From Hydrangea macrophylla (taxonomy: Eukaryota > Streptophyta > Magnoliopsida > Cornales > Hydrangeaceae), in contig CM066994.1 in the NCBI GenBank assembly GCA_033977485.1, positions 117,142,458 through 117,206,457 of the forward strand: a stretch of DNA of 64,000 bases, written 5' to 3'. The position numbers and the translations under genes were made by a program. Below, in pieces: positions 33,656 to 46,612 of the stretch (position 1 is the first letter of the stretch; every line of letters begins with the position of its first letter). A model generated the notes under the pieces. That model ran no database searches, had not been told where the DNA came from, and saw only the letters and a program-made list of their open reading frames with translations.

Positions 33656-35484
33656 TATCACACCCCAATCCGCCCCAGCAGGCTAGGATACGTGTAACAA
33701 AGAAGTTACCCAAAACAAAACACCCCTTATTAGCCATAAAATAAGAGTTAAACATAGGAAAATGGATTTATTAGATTAAACAGGACCAAGGGTAAAATTG
33801 TCATTAATAAAATATAGTCAAATTTTATATCAAAATATAGCCCTTTGAGTCTCGGTTCCAACGCAAAAAATGGCGCGCGAATCCGAATTTTCTAGAAAGA
33901 GTTATGTCTGTTTTCGTAAAAGTCGACATGCTAAAAATTAGACCTGCGAATTTTTCACATCAAATTTCTATACCAATTCCCAACCCAAATGAGTACGCCC
34001 ACAAACAACGTATTAAAATATACAACAAAAGAAACATACTCTCATATTGTCCAGAACCCCGTGGTTCAACGCTTCTCATTGTGATGTTCATCTGAACCTG
34101 CGTGGTCATTAGCCACAAAATCGAATAAGCTTTCGCTCAGTGAGTACGTGGTACTAATCATGCAATTGGAGTATTTAATGAATCATAACACCAATTAAAC
34201 ATCACAACAATAAATGGTCGCAGGCGTGTCAAGTGACCAATCACCATCGTTCTGGACCCCTGATTCCGGGCCATTCTCACTTTTTCCGTCGCATATAGCG
34301 AAATCACACTCATTCATTTGTAACCGTAGTCAATTCGTTCATGTGGTCATCACCACTATCCCCTTTTCTCTGAGGATTTTAACATCTATCTGTCCCTTAT
34401 ATATGGGCTAACTAATGGTGATTATCACTTGAAACCCTTTAACCCAAATAAGCACATAGCAGCTCAACAAGTCAACATGGCAATTTCAATATTTTAGACA
34501 TGTTAAATACAAACTAATCACATGCTTTTCTACTTAACCAATAATTAAATATTTAAAAGTATTTAATAACAAATAAATAATATTAAATATCCAATTTTGG
34601 GATTAGGATACTCACCTCACAAATAGGTCCAAATAATGTCTAGAAATCCCAAATTCCTTCGCAAAACCAGCTCTAGTTGTTCCCAATGATATCCCTACAT
34701 ATATATACCACATATATGTATCACCCCTTAAAATGGGTAGCGAAAAAATGTTACAAAAATAGAAAATAAATTGTACCATAAGGTTAGGCTTACCCCTGCG
34801 AGTTCAAATATGACTTTCGTTTTGGGAACGGACGTCATACAGTGAAGAAATGACGTTGCGAAGTCGAACGAAACCTCAGCCCTTTCTCTCTGTATCTCTA
34901 TTCTCTTCTTTGGTTTTTTTTTTTCATTCTTTTTGGTCTGATGAGTGATGACCATCGGATAATATACATATATATAAAATTATATTGAGTCCAAAGCTTC
35001 CAAGGGAAGCTTGGGCTATTCATGATGAACTCCCCTCACGTTTGGTTATTTATTATGAGACCCTCAACTAATTATATTAACTACCAAATATTTAAATGGG
35101 TTCAAGTCTATGTCACGTATGGGTCCTAAATTTGGTCCAAAATATTTTATGAAGTTGCTAATTAACCTACTAGTTATGAATCATATTCCTATTTGCTCTC
35201 ACATGGGTACCCAAACTAGTACCATAAAGGGTCACAATTAACAATAAAATATTAAAAACACTTTAACAAATATTCATTTAATCATATAAATGCAACTAAA
35301 TGCAATTTATTTAATCTGGACCTCCCTTGGGTCCCACTTCATATCTATCAAACTGTGCTCTCTATCAAGCACTTATCACATCGGGGTGACTGAAACTCAC
35401 CCAAATCATCATATGCAATTAATTATATTAATTAATGCATGCAAAAATAATTGTTACTACCTTTTTCCGGGTACGGGTATTACA
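33656..35484 (-). repeat. Element G LTR (5' in element sense)
   Basis: 1829 bp, paired with 27,685-29,525. Its left end reads TATCACACCCC where the partner reads TGTCACACCCC. Confidence 0.9.
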
Positions 35485-35489
35485 AATAT

Positions 35490-35896
35490 TAAATTTACCA
35501 CTAACATACAAATCATAATCTAATGGTACAATTGATTTTGTACATTCAAAACCACGTTCTATTCTTTTGGAACCAAACACATTCATAAGGTGGTCTAACA
35601 ATAGAACAGTTATACAACCTATCAACCAAACACCCAAACCATAATAATCAGTTCCACTTTTAAGCAGATCTACCAATCACGGTCAAAATCGCATAAGCAT
35701 AAGTAGAGACAAATGGGCTCTAAACATAAGTTACTCCATATCCTACATACTATAACTATAAGGGGCGGATGTTCTATCAGCATAAGTCCGTTTCTGTGAA
35801 GGTGTGTGTTGCTAGCCTACAACTTGTGCTGCTTAGGTTCTACTAGCTTACGCGAACATCCAAAACAACACGCTATTTATATGCTTGTCAAATCCC

Positions 35897-35944
<48 letters not shown>

Positions 35945-37105
35945 CTGTTTGTCACTGTTTATTTGTCCATTTTAAGCAGTTCTGATGATCCAAACTGCTT
36001 ATTGGTCTATTTGTTTTAGCAAAAATATAAGTAGTTTTGGTCCAAAAAGCAATTTGGCAATAAGCAGGTTGGGGGTTCTTTTCAAGATTATCTCTATGAT
36101 TAATCAATTCACAGCATATTGACCAAACACCCAAACCATAATAAGTAGTTCTACCAATTAGGATTAAGATGGCATAAGCATAAGCATAGACAAACAGACT
36201 CTCTTTCTCTCTCGTGTGTGCAACCCTCGATCCACTCGCGTAGTTGCAGTGAGCTAAAGATCCAATACAGGCAACAAAAATAAGAAAGCTTCAGATAAAT
36301 CTTCAAATTAATAATACCAAACTCAATTCCATGACTTCATAATGGATAACGGGCTCAACTATAGAGACTCTCATCGGCGTTACAAATGCTGCTTAATTTC
36401 CTGACCAGTCACCGAGAGTGAAACTATCATTTTGATACCGCTGACGATGAGACTATTGAACTTATGGCCGACTCAAATTGAGCATATTGGTCCATCAACT
36501 TTATCACAATCAATTTAGTTCTGCAGCTGAAGATAGAAAATGACAGGTGGGTTCAAAGTACTGTTTATCCATGAAGAAGGATGGATTTTTTCAGAGGATA
36601 TAATTTGGGAGGAATTGAAGGGAGGTGTGAATTGAAGTGACAATGGAGACCCAGATGAGATTCACTAGAATGAGTTTGAATTGGGTGAGAATTGAAGTTC
36701 CTGACTGTTTTCTATTCATGGGTTCAGCAGCCTAAAGTATTTGAATTTTTGTCTTTATTTCCATGTTATGGTTTTTGAAAGTTTGGGGGTTCCTAGGTTA
36801 CTCAAATCTTAGATTGACCTCTCTCTCTCTCTCTCTTTGTCCCTCTCTCTCTCTATATATATATATGTAAAGTTATTTTCTTTCTCACACTTTTTTCTCT
36901 ACAAACATATTACTAATTTTAACTTTGTGGTATATGTATTTAAGTTTCTCAATTTGGAATTTTGCTGGTGTATTTCTATTAGATTTTTCAAAAAACAAGA
37001 TCAGTCGCTGATAAAAGTTGATCGGTCTATTTGAATTCCTTAAATTGCTAATACAATTTTCATCTCTAAAACCAAGAACTTCAACTAAAATAGAAAGATT
37101 TTTGT
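35490..37105. other. AT-rich intergenic region with possible hAT-like MITE
   Basis: 35,941-36,205 has opposed ends GAGGCTGTTTGTC and GACAAACAGACTC, suggesting a hAT-type MITE, but the flanks are CT repeats so the TSD is not readable. A CAAACACCCAAACCATAATA word occurs at about 35,624 and 36,125. No gene recognised. Confidence 0.4.
35899..35940 (+). repeat. (CT)21 microsatellite
   Basis: Uninterrupted CT run. Confidence 0.95.
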
Positions 37106-37451
37106 GAGCACTAAGTAGGAGCGAATCCAGGAGTTTTGTTCAAGGGGGCAGTGTCTTATACGGGGGTTTGGTACCTGTGCCCCCGACCTGATTTTTTCAA
37201 GTTTAAAAAGGATAAAGTGTATTTTTTTTTAGCTTAAAATGGACAAAGTAGATATTTAAGTGTCAAAAATGAATAAAGTATGAAATATATAATGTAAAAG
37301 AATTATTTTGAAAAGGGGAGGGGGGGGGGGGCAATTAAGTGGCAAATAATTATTTTGAAAAATTGATGGGATGGTAATTAAGGGGCAAAAATGAATAATG
37401 TATGAAACATATAAGACAAAAGAATAATTTTGAAAAGTTGAGGGGGGCAAT

Positions 37452-38016
37452 TGTCACGACCCAAATCTCGCTCCGTCAGATATTGTCTGCTTTGGGTCCA
37501 AGTCCTCACAGTTTTGTTCTTGGGCCACTGCCTAAGAGGCCTCTTACTAGGGACATTTGGAGCCACACATAAATAGCACATTACTTTTCCACACCCAGGC
37601 GATGTGGAACGAACTTCCCATAGTATGTAGCCTGCCAGCACTTACTGTGGCCACCAAAGGCACCTACTGTAGCCCGCCCTCAATACCAGGGTTGTTACAT
37701 TCCACCCCCCTTAGGGCCCAACGTACGCGTTGGCACACTTTCGGATGGGTCTAGTTCTGGTAACATTTTATCATAACCCAAATCTCACTCAATAAGATGT
37801 TGTCTGCTTTGGGTCCAAGCCCTCACAGTTTTGTTCATGAGCCATTGCCCAAAAGGCCTTTTACTAGGGAGAATTGGAGCCACACATATATAGCACATTA
37901 TTTTTCCACACCCAGGCTATGTGGGACAAACTTCTCATAGTGTGTAGCCTGCCAACACTTACTGTAGCCACAAAGGTACCTACAAACAGACCGCCCTCAA
38001 CACCGGGGTCGTTATA
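37452..38016 (-). mobile_element. TRIM element
   Basis: Two 248-bp direct terminal repeats (37,452-37,699 and 37,769-38,016) enclose only 69 bp. TSD GCAAT / GTAAT with one mismatch. In minus sense the repeat begins TGTAACAACCC and ends GGGTCGTGACA. A PPT AAGGGGGGTGGAA precedes the 3' repeat, and a PBS-like TGTTACCAGAAC follows the 5' one. No coding capacity. Length, repeats and PPT fit a terminal-repeat retrotransposon in miniature, dependent on enzymes from other elements. Confidence 0.88.
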
Positions 38017-38059
38017 GTAATTGCCCCCCTAGTGCCTTCCTCAGTCTGCCCTTGGCGTT

Positions 38060-40851
38060 AAGCAGTGTGCCCTTCATCCAAAAGCTTTTTTTACTCTTAG
38101 TTCTATTGGGCTGTAAAGTAATATTATCTTTTTTTCTTTAGATTTCACTTGTTTGTTTGTTTTGTTCTTTGCATGTGTCTGTGGGAAGTTATACTGTTAT
38201 GGAATTGAGACATTGACATAGCATTACTTGCATATGTGTTTTTAGTTATGTTTCTCCTTGTAGAACTGATTTTATATTAGTTTTGAATTGTCCTTGTAGA
38301 ACTGGTTTAAAGTAAAATTTGGGATATGTTTGGTAGTAACGTTGACATGGTTTATGGTTATCAAATATAAGATTTGTTTCTTTCGCATTTTAAGATGCTC
38401 TTATATGTAGAATACTATTATGTGATGAGGTCTTCGATTGTTGTCATACATAAAAAGGTTAATCATATATTTGAAACAAGAGAGATCGAAGAGATAACAA
38501 GGACGAGAAAGCTTTTAAACTATTCTACTTTATTCAAACAAGGGAAAAAGTTTTTATCTGCATATATCAATCCTTTTTTTCCCCTTTGATTGAAAATTTT
38601 GGCTATGTTACTTTAATTTCTGACAAAATTCATACTCGAATTGATCGTAGAAGATATTGCCAAGTCTAAAAACTCATCTGGTGTTATATTGTATTGGTTT
38701 TTACATTATTTATGAGTAATAGGAATAGAAGCTTCTTTTGGTTTCACAAAGCGAAGAAAGCATTGCTTTACATTTGTATCCAACTGCTTACTTTATGTCC
38801 GAAGTCCTCAGGTTCATATTTCCATTTGTTTTAAGCGCTTGTTCTGATTTTTGTTCTCGTGCAATGGTTTAAAAGGTTCAAGGAAGAGGAATTAATGGCA
38901 TTGGTACTATGCTAGAATTAGGCTCTCTAAGATATTTCAATGTCAACTATGTTAGTTTTGTCATCACCACACATACACCTAAATCAATTAAATTCATCAT
39001 TTCATTGGTAGATAAACGTAGCTTTTTTTGGTAGTTTTCCATTGAATTATGGTGTCCCCAATTGCAAGCAGCACGTATAAACTATAAAGGGTTTCTAGGC
39101 TTGGATTGATGTTTTTGCATCATTATGAATTCGAATTAAATCTACTTAAAGACTTCTTTCTGATGTTTTAATATCTAGGTTAAATTGTTTGGCCAAGGTT
39201 TGCCTTCAACTATGGTCTCTACTGTATAAGTAACTAAAATAATGGTTTACTTGTGCAGCATTCTTATAAATTGTGCAAAACACTAGTGCTCATGCTATTG
39301 TTGGAAGTCATACTCCAGGAACATTTCATTTAACGGCTTCAAACTTCGTTCAATAAACCTCTTTTCTAATCCTTATTGTAAACCACCCCTCGCCACTTTT
39401 TTCCCCCTGTTATTTTTCTTTCTTGTACTTTCCCTTTATTATCTTTCTTGGTAGGCCTTTACATAGATGAGTTTTGCCTTTTATACTTTACCATTGGAAC
39501 GCAATACATGTGAGACTTCTTTTTCTAATTGAATAAAAGCACATCGTTTATTTTCTTTCACCTTCTTTGAATTGTTTATGTGTTGATTCTTCATACAATA
39601 TTGTTGTTTTTTCCTAATGCTTTTTTAAAGTCTATGTATAATGCCATCATCTAAATTCTTAATGTGTGTCATCGTCTTATGGTCAACAATTGAAACTCTC
39701 TACATTATCATCTATAAATAAGAAACATGATGTTGTACCAAGTTCACAAATGAGTAGTTTGGGAGTTTTGAAAATGCACATGATGATTAGTTCTTGGGAA
39801 TTTTGTTGTAATGGCATTAGCAACCTATCATACAAACTAAAAAAATATTGTTGCTTCCTAAAATAAGTAATGTACAGAGTACTTCCTAATATTTCAAACT
39901 ACTAGATCACTCTTCTACCCTATGATTAATTATCCCCGAATCAAAAAACCCAAGCAAAGTTAGAATGTAAGAGGAAAGGGTATGAGGTACAACCAAGGGT
40001 TGTTCATATTGTAATAGAAAATATGATTCGACGATCACAAAAGGGTATATAAGGAAAACAGAGAAAACAAGGAACTAATAGATCATAATCCTAAGGGATA
40101 AATAAATCATAATCCAAAATCAAGCACAACCCAAAGGTTAGGATAAACCATTGTTGCTAAGAATCAAGCACAACCCAAAGGGTACATGAGGATAAATAAA
40201 CCATTGTTTCTAGAAACTAATATTTTCTTAGAGTCTGCCATGAGTAGAAATCCTTGAAAAGCTTTGAAGCATTTTCATTAGAAAAAGGATATTTTTCCTC
40301 TTCAAAAATCATATAAATAACAGTTAGTGTTTATTAATTACTTTTTTCAAACCTTTCTGAGTGACTAATTGGAATTAGCACATGTAAAATGGAAGGAGTA
40401 CACTGATATCCTTGAGAGAGAGAACGTGGCCATCCCGACCTATAGCAGGGAAGGAGTTTTTATACTTCCTGCCATAGTTGAGTAGGCCAGAAGCCAGAAA
40501 AATAGATCAGTTCGTTTGCAACAGGTCTTGGAAGAAAAGCAAGAGAAAGAAGCTTAAGTGATAGACGAGGAGAACGGTTGTTTTTAGATGACGAAGTCTT
40601 CGTCAGCGATAGGGCTTCACGCCTGAGAACAAAAGGCAGAGAAAAAGGGGACTCAAGGGAGACTAGTTCCGTGAATGTCCTGTTAGAAGGAATTATTGAA
40701 TCAGAAGCATCAAATGCAAGCTGTGAATAAGGGTCTATTTCTAAGCAGAGAAGAGCACAGAAATGAAGAAATTTAGAGAGTAAGGATGGGATCGGACGGC
40801 TGAAAGTTATTTGTGACTTAGTAACTAAAGGGTGGGCACTTCAATATAGTA
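38060..40851. other. AT-rich intergenic region, nothing recognised
   Basis: About 2.8 kb with only short open frames that lack recognisable domains. A more GC-balanced, purine-rich stretch at about 40,390-40,800 has no identifiable frame. Confidence 0.45.
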
Positions 40852-40856
40852 TAGTA

Positions 40857-41503
40857 TGATGATGCCAAAATTTGGGTACAAGAGTAAGAAGAAATAGACA
40901 AGTAAGTTTGTATATGGTTCGGCCCTATTAATTAAGAGACCTACGTCCACGTTGTGTGTCAGAGCACTTGCACTATGATATTAAAGTTGTCGGGGGTCTT
41001 TGGTGAACCAACAAGAGCTTGGAACTACCAGAGACCAGCCGGGCAGAGTGTGCCTGTGTGCAATACAATGTCGTGATTATGTAGAAATAAGAATGCCCTC
41101 CCCTAGAAGAGGGTGAGTGGTCTCTTTTATAGATACAAGAGACCATTTGTACAAGGTAAGTAGCCTAATTAGGCAGTATAATCAAATTACAATTTATCAG
41201 CACAAATTATGGGAGTTTCCTAATCGAATTAGGAAACACCCTTCTCTGTCCTTTAGTCTTCTAGCTAAGATAAGAAACTATCTAGGACCTTTTGAGTTGT
41301 ACTATGCGATGTGGACAACCAACCACTGACACGAGAGGGGCCTGCATCGTACTCTCGAACCGTTAATCGCACGTTGGGATATACCGGGCGGTCCTGAGTA
41401 CCATCAACAGGATGATCACGCAATGAGTCACAACTACCGGGTGATTTGGCATTTCTTGCTGAGGTGGCAGAGATACTGTCATTGGATATTTTTATGCTTA
41501 TTA
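40857..41503 (-). repeat. Element E 3' LTR
   Basis: 647 bp, + strand ends TGATGATGCC and GCTTATTA. Matches the two parts of the 58,513-61,886 LTR on either side of D2. Confidence 0.88.
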
Positions 41504-41519
41504 GCTACCCCCCATTTCT
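41504..41519 (-). other. Element E polypurine tract
   Basis: Minus-strand GAAATGGGGGGTAGC abuts the 3' LTR; same type as the H tract AATGGGGGGCAAC. Confidence 0.8.
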
Positions 41520-41895
41520 AAAGCTAATGTGATGCTCCGTCAGATGAGGATTGGAAATTAGTGTAGCTCGGTAAACCGTTCGGGAAACAGCTAGGTAGTT
41601 TGTTCGGGCTGGAACAGTCACTATGGTCGATTGGAGCCTGGATCGAGCGATTGCCCCAGAAGCTTGAGGTCAGTGCTTGCCACATGTCAGGGGGTGATTG
41701 GTCTAGTTAGGATTCAATAAGACCAGTGCAGGCTCAACCGGGCAATCACATCCCAACCGATCTGTCACATCGTGCCTTTAATACATACGATGTTTAAGGT
41801 GCCACTTGGACTGCCCGAGGCGCTAGCTAGCGTGCATTTGGGCAGGAGTTGTGCAGGACCGTTGGATCTGAGATGATCTGGGCCATCTGTGTCGT

Positions 41896-41905
41896 CTATA
41901 TAAAG
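41896..41905 (+). promoter_or_regulatory. TATA box of the antisense gene of element E
   Basis: CTATATAAAG on the + strand, 450 bases before the antisense ATG. A GTAAGT donor-like site (about 42,017) and a CCGTAG acceptor-like site (about 42,341) suggest an intron in the 5' UTR. It drives transcription away from the 3' LTR, against the element. Confidence 0.5.
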
Positions 41906-42354
41906 GGCACTTATACACATTTGTGGCTTCTACTGTCCACTAAAAGAGATTACAGAACGGTTGTAAAGAAAAGCGTCCGGTCAAACCTTCTGAGCTCTTT
42001 TCCAAGCTTAATTCTTGTAAGTCTTCACCTCTTCGGTTTTATAATTCACTGTTTTTGTTCTCTCCTTCATTTCCGAGTGAGGCTGGAGAAGAAAAATCTG
42101 CTAGGGCTTGTGAGGGAGTGGGATTTCTTATTTCTGAGGTTCTGCTCCTTCCTTAGATCAGGTGGTGTAATTGAACAGTTGAACCGGTTGGGGTTTCTTG
42201 TGGCGATTCTGACTGAGTGTTACTTAACCCTGAAAGTCCTATACCTCTTGCCTTTTAGGCTTTTAGTTTGCCTCCCTTATATCTTAGGCTTGGGGTTCCT
42301 GACCCTCACTAAGGTCACCAACTACTTTTCTATCCTGCCGTAGGAGATCTAGAG

Positions 42355-43493
42355 ATGTGTCATTCTGGCTTCAACTCGTCATCCCGATCAGAAGACGAAT
42401 AATCTAGTTCGGGTACTCCGAACACCAGCCTGGGCCCCCCGTCATTCTCTCCCTCTCATCACCATAGTGAAGGGAGGATTCCCATCCGGGTGTCCGATGA
42501 TGAGGCAGATCAGGAGCTCCCCGTAGCCTCTGTGTCACGGGGCTCAGGCGATGCGCTGTTGATCCCTAGTAGCCCCGAGGTGGCATTTTCCAGCGAGTGG
42601 ATTTCCTCCAGTTTGCTCATCGCCGACCTGGAACGAATCAGGGGTAAATATGATATTCCTGACCATTGCTCCTTGATCGCACTCCTGAGAGGGGCTCACA
42701 TATACTGGTCGGGATTCGTGACCCTCTATGAGGACGCTTTCATGGCTGGTCTTCACATTCCCCTTCATCCAGTCGCTTGAAACGTTCTGATCTATCTTAG
42801 GATTGCTCTGAATGGTTGGCGGTTCTTGATGGGGTCAATCTCTCTCTGGCCCCAAGTCTTTGGGTACGAACTCACTCTGCAAGAGTTTTTGTGGACCCAA
42901 GTCTATCTCAGGATCTCTCCAGGGTAGCTTGCTCTGAATTGTTGGCGGTTCTTGATGGGGCCTATCTCTCTCTGGCCCCAAGTCTTTGGGTACGAACTCA
43001 CTCTGTAAGAGTTTCTATGGACCCACGACCGTTCCGGTACATGGAGAGGTCAGTTCTTTTCTCTGGGAGCTCGACAGGGGAGAAAGATCATCGTCAACTA
43101 CCCGAGCAACAAGGGGTGGAAGAAGAAATTCTTCAAAGTATCTACCCTTGGGCTCTGTGAGGAGGTCCCAGGGGTTCAACTGAGGACTTATTGGGCAGGG
43201 AAGTGAAGGAGTAAGCCCCTATTCCGTGTCCGTTTTTCTTTTTTGCCTTTATTGCAGTTTTTGAGCTAACTGTCTTGTTTTGTAGTAGGATCGACCAACC
43301 TACCGAGCGTCCTCGACGAGTGCCAGAAAAGGATCATGGCATTGGCAGAAGAACCTACAAATATGGGTGACTTACTGACTCGGTCGGGAGATCGAAAAGA
43401 TACATACGAGCCCTATTAGTCTTTTGAAGCACCTGTATTGTTCCCCATTATTCCTGGTGAGTCCTTGCTGCTCGAGTCATCTTCATTGCCTCG
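42355..43493 (+). pseudogene. Antisense gene of element E, Transposase_28-like N-terminal exons
   Basis: From ATG at 42,355, in frame but with TAA at codon 16 and TGA at 42,778. The segment YDIPDHCSLIALLRGAHIYW, then FMAGLHIPLHP, NGWRFL and, further on, KGWKKKFFKV, follows the order of the 'putative gypsy type transposon' domain (Transposase_28, PF04195), known from Tat-type plant elements. Its function is unknown. A direct duplication at about 42,800-43,025 disrupts the domain. A GTAAGC donor at 43,211 and an acceptor near 43,287 delimit a small intron. C2 inserted at 43,494-43,498 and splits the gene; it resumes at 46,613. Domain call by eye. Confidence 0.7.
42800..43025 (+). repeat. Tandem duplication in antisense gene
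   Basis: The segment from TTGCTCTGAATGGTTGGCGG to TGGACCCA recurs immediately after a short TATCTCAGGATCTCTCCAG spacer, with few changes. Unit about 122 bp. Confidence 0.85.
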
Positions 43494-43498
43494 GTTAT

Positions 43499-46400
43499 TG
43501 TAGACACCCCATTTTGTCGACTATCAGATTTAGGGGACCCATAGCTTGGAGGTTCACAATGATCGAAAAAGACTCAAAAGGACTCCCGGAAGTTAGTTAT
43601 ATTTCTCAAAATGCTCAGAATGACCAAAATACCCCTGAAAGCCCAAACACTCCCAGATTTGAACCAAAAGTTCTGGAAACATGCTATGTCGTAAGAAAAG
43701 TAAGAAAATGAGTTTTTAAGAAAAATCAGATGATATCGTCAGCTCCCAGAGACCCCCGGAAGTCCCGGAAGTTCCCGGAAAGTCCCCGTTGACCGGTTTG
43801 ACCAAGGTTTGACCAGGTTTGACCAAATTTGACTTTAGAACCGGAGAACTGTAACAATTTTAAAATATTTTTCATGGATACTAGAGGTCAATAGCTTTCC
43901 AACGGTATATCGCACATAATTTCTGGATTTAAAACGAGTTTATTATGAAATTCCGAAGGTAAAAAAGGCGATCAAATTGGCTTTTATCGCAAATACCGCA
44001 AAACTTTTCAAAGTGACCTATCTCCAAACTATTTTTTTTTATGTAAAATAGACTTCATTACCTTTCCAACGGTATATCACAACCTCAATTTGGAGTTCGT
44101 ATGCATTTCTATGAATTTCGGACGAAATAGGGCCTTTTAGCGAATACCGGAACCTCTGGGGGTCTAAACGTAAATTTCTGGGCGTCTGAGGAGCAGTGCC
44201 GCCGCGACACTCAACCCTCGCAGAGTCCATTTTTGTAATTTTTTTGGGGTCTAATTGATTAATTGAAAGCCAAAACGACATAGTTTTGTATTCACAGATG
44301 TTTGGGACCAATAGGAACACTTTCTAAATCCCAAAACCACCCGAAATTGGCCTATATAAATCCCCCATTGCTCTTCATTTTGGGGGGGCCAAGTGCAAAA
44401 GCTTAAAAAGTTGTAGAGAAGAAGAGAGATAGAGATAAGTTTAGAGGAGAGAAAAGGAGCTTCCTCCTACTATTTTGCTATAGAAAGTGAGTTTTAATCT
44501 TGTTTTCTTCCATTACCTTCCTTATACTTCACATTCCAAACACCCCCAATCACCATTCTTGAGCATTCATGAGATAGGAAGCTACTTCCATGTCTAAATG
44601 TCAAAATCTATGAGTGAAACACCAAGCTACAAGTCCAAAATCACATTGATTATCATCTATTGATTGTTATTTACTTACTTGTTCATATTATGTTCATCTC
44701 TTCTTACCTCATTTCTTTTTGATTTTCTTTATTTACTTACTAGTTCATCATCATCTAGATGATGACATGAAGTTTGAGGTGAGTGAATTCTTATGGATAG
44801 TAGCTCTTAACCTCAAAAACATGTTTGATAGATGATGATTAAAACCCCAATACTTCCAAAGTATTCTTGGGGTTATGCTCAACTAAAAATGAATCTTTCC
44901 AACAATCTTGGAGGTTCTTGATGATGAGTTTGATGTTGAAATTTCAAGTGGCTATAATCTTCATTGAGTATTGAAAATATGCTTTCAAAACATCTACTTC
45001 AAAACCCCTCTTAAAATCCCTCATTTTAATCTCAAGAAAGAAAACTCTAGTTTTTCTCAAAACTTTCAAAATAGTGAGTCAAAACAGTGAATAATCTGAG
45101 TTCAAAGATTTTCCTAGAACTCAATACTCAACATATGGATGCAAGGCCACTTGGAAAGTCTTTCTAACCCATTGAAGAACACCCATGATATTTGGTTTGA
45201 CTTGGAAGTACTTGGAAATGGTCCATTTGGATCCAAACATTCCTTCCAGACATTCTGTTTTTGCTGTCACAGCAGCTAGGTCCACTTCCAACCTCTTTTT
45301 CAGAAAACTTTTCCAAAAGGGGTGGTCCCAAATTATTTTTCCCTTAAACTTAAATGTCTTAGGGAACTTTATGTATAAAATGGGCCTCTAGATCATTTTT
45401 TTTCATTTTCTAAGAGTTTTCAACATTTCAGTCAACAGTACAAACTCTGTTTCTGAGTGACCGCTGTTCTTCATATGATTTCTCTCAATATGTGATAGTT
45501 ATTAAAGATTGGATTTTTGGGTAGTGTTCTAGACACAATAAGGAAGATCTCCATAAACAATCATGCATTGAAAACATTCCTAACCCCTCTTTTCAATTTC
45601 CAAAAGATCATGTTACTGTTCTGTCCACTATTCACAGCAAGCACATCTTAACTTTCATTCTTTGATTTGATGCCTACATGCACTCCAAATTAGCTTATGT
45701 CTTAGGAAGTAGTTCATACTACATTTGTACATATCCCATGTTGATTTCATTCATTCATTCATACACATTCTAGACTTCTAAGTCATTCTAGGAATCCATG
45801 AACACAAAGCACACTACAACCTTGGCACATTTTAGATACATACATTGCATTCATGCAAAGATTTGGGGTTTATGTAACTCCTAATCTAAGAAGATTATAA
45901 GGAATGATCATGATCACACGTTCATGCTCCCCTCGATCTAATCATCCTTTCTCATCCGTCCCGGGGATTGAGAGATCTTCTTTTTCTCAAAGAATAACAT
46001 GCATCATGCTAGCTTGCTAAGCATATTTTGGTTTCTTTGTTTATTTGTTTCAAGAACAATTCATGTCCCCTTTAGATTAAGGAAACTAATTACTTGATAC
46101 ATGATTAGACGATTTTTCCTAGGTTTATTTGTGTGATCTTTCACTTTACATTGTATGATATTTGACTTAGATCTTATGAATGATATTTTATCTTTAGATC
46201 TTCCAATTTCAAGTTTCTTATGTGATGTAATATATTATCATAGTATTAATTGTTGAATCATACATAGTACAAGATGATTATTTGGATGCTAAATGAGGCC
46301 CGTCGAGAGACGGGGCGAATTGAGGGTGTTTTAGTCGTGACAAAGGCTCCTTCCTCTCTCGTACCAAAACCCCGAGCCAAGTTCTTTGGTTATGAAGAGC

Positions 46401-46607
46401 CGGTGCCCTTTATCCGATTGGGTGAGTCAAAATTAGGTTTCTTGGTTCCTTAAAGACCAAGTGGCGACTCTGTATCTGTTTTCGAAAGACCTTCTTTTCT
46501 TCGAAATCAACCTCTTGTTTTCTTTCAAAACAAAGGAAAATCAATTCCGAAACCCCGGAAATAAACAGGAAAAACTGAGAGTGGACGACGGATTCCGCGT
46601 GTCCACA
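43499..46607 (+). mobile_element. Solo LTR C2
   Basis: Starts TGTAGACACCCC and ends GTGTCCACA, TSD GTTAT (43,494-43,498 and 46,608-46,612). TATA box CCTATATAAAT near 44,351. No internal region. Same family as C1, opposite orientation. The end region includes ACCAAGTGGCGACTCTG, a motif familiar from plant gypsy LTR ends. Confidence 0.85.
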
Positions 46608-46612
46608 GTTAT

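Larger units (their letters stand above)
27685..35484 (-). mobile_element. Element G: Ty3/gypsy-type retrotransposon with mostly non-coding interior
   Basis: Near-identical LTRs 27,685-29,525 and 33,656-35,484 in direct orientation. The TSD is AATGT / AATAT (27,680-27,684 and 35,485-35,489, one mismatch). In minus sense the LTR begins TGTAATACCC and ends GGTGTGACA. The PBS TGGTATTAGAGC (minus, 33,639-33,650) matches initiator tRNA-Met with one change. PPT AAAAGGGAGGGAGAGA lies at the other end. The interior is only 4.1 kb and I see just a gag zinc-knuckle frame, so this is a large deletion derivative or LARD-like element. Not active alone. Confidence 0.88.

Noticed and set aside
41849..42343. 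164-codon + frame before the antisense gene of E
   Set aside because: Starts upstream of the TATA box, is Leu/Phe-rich without domain and covers the likely 5' UTR and its intron.
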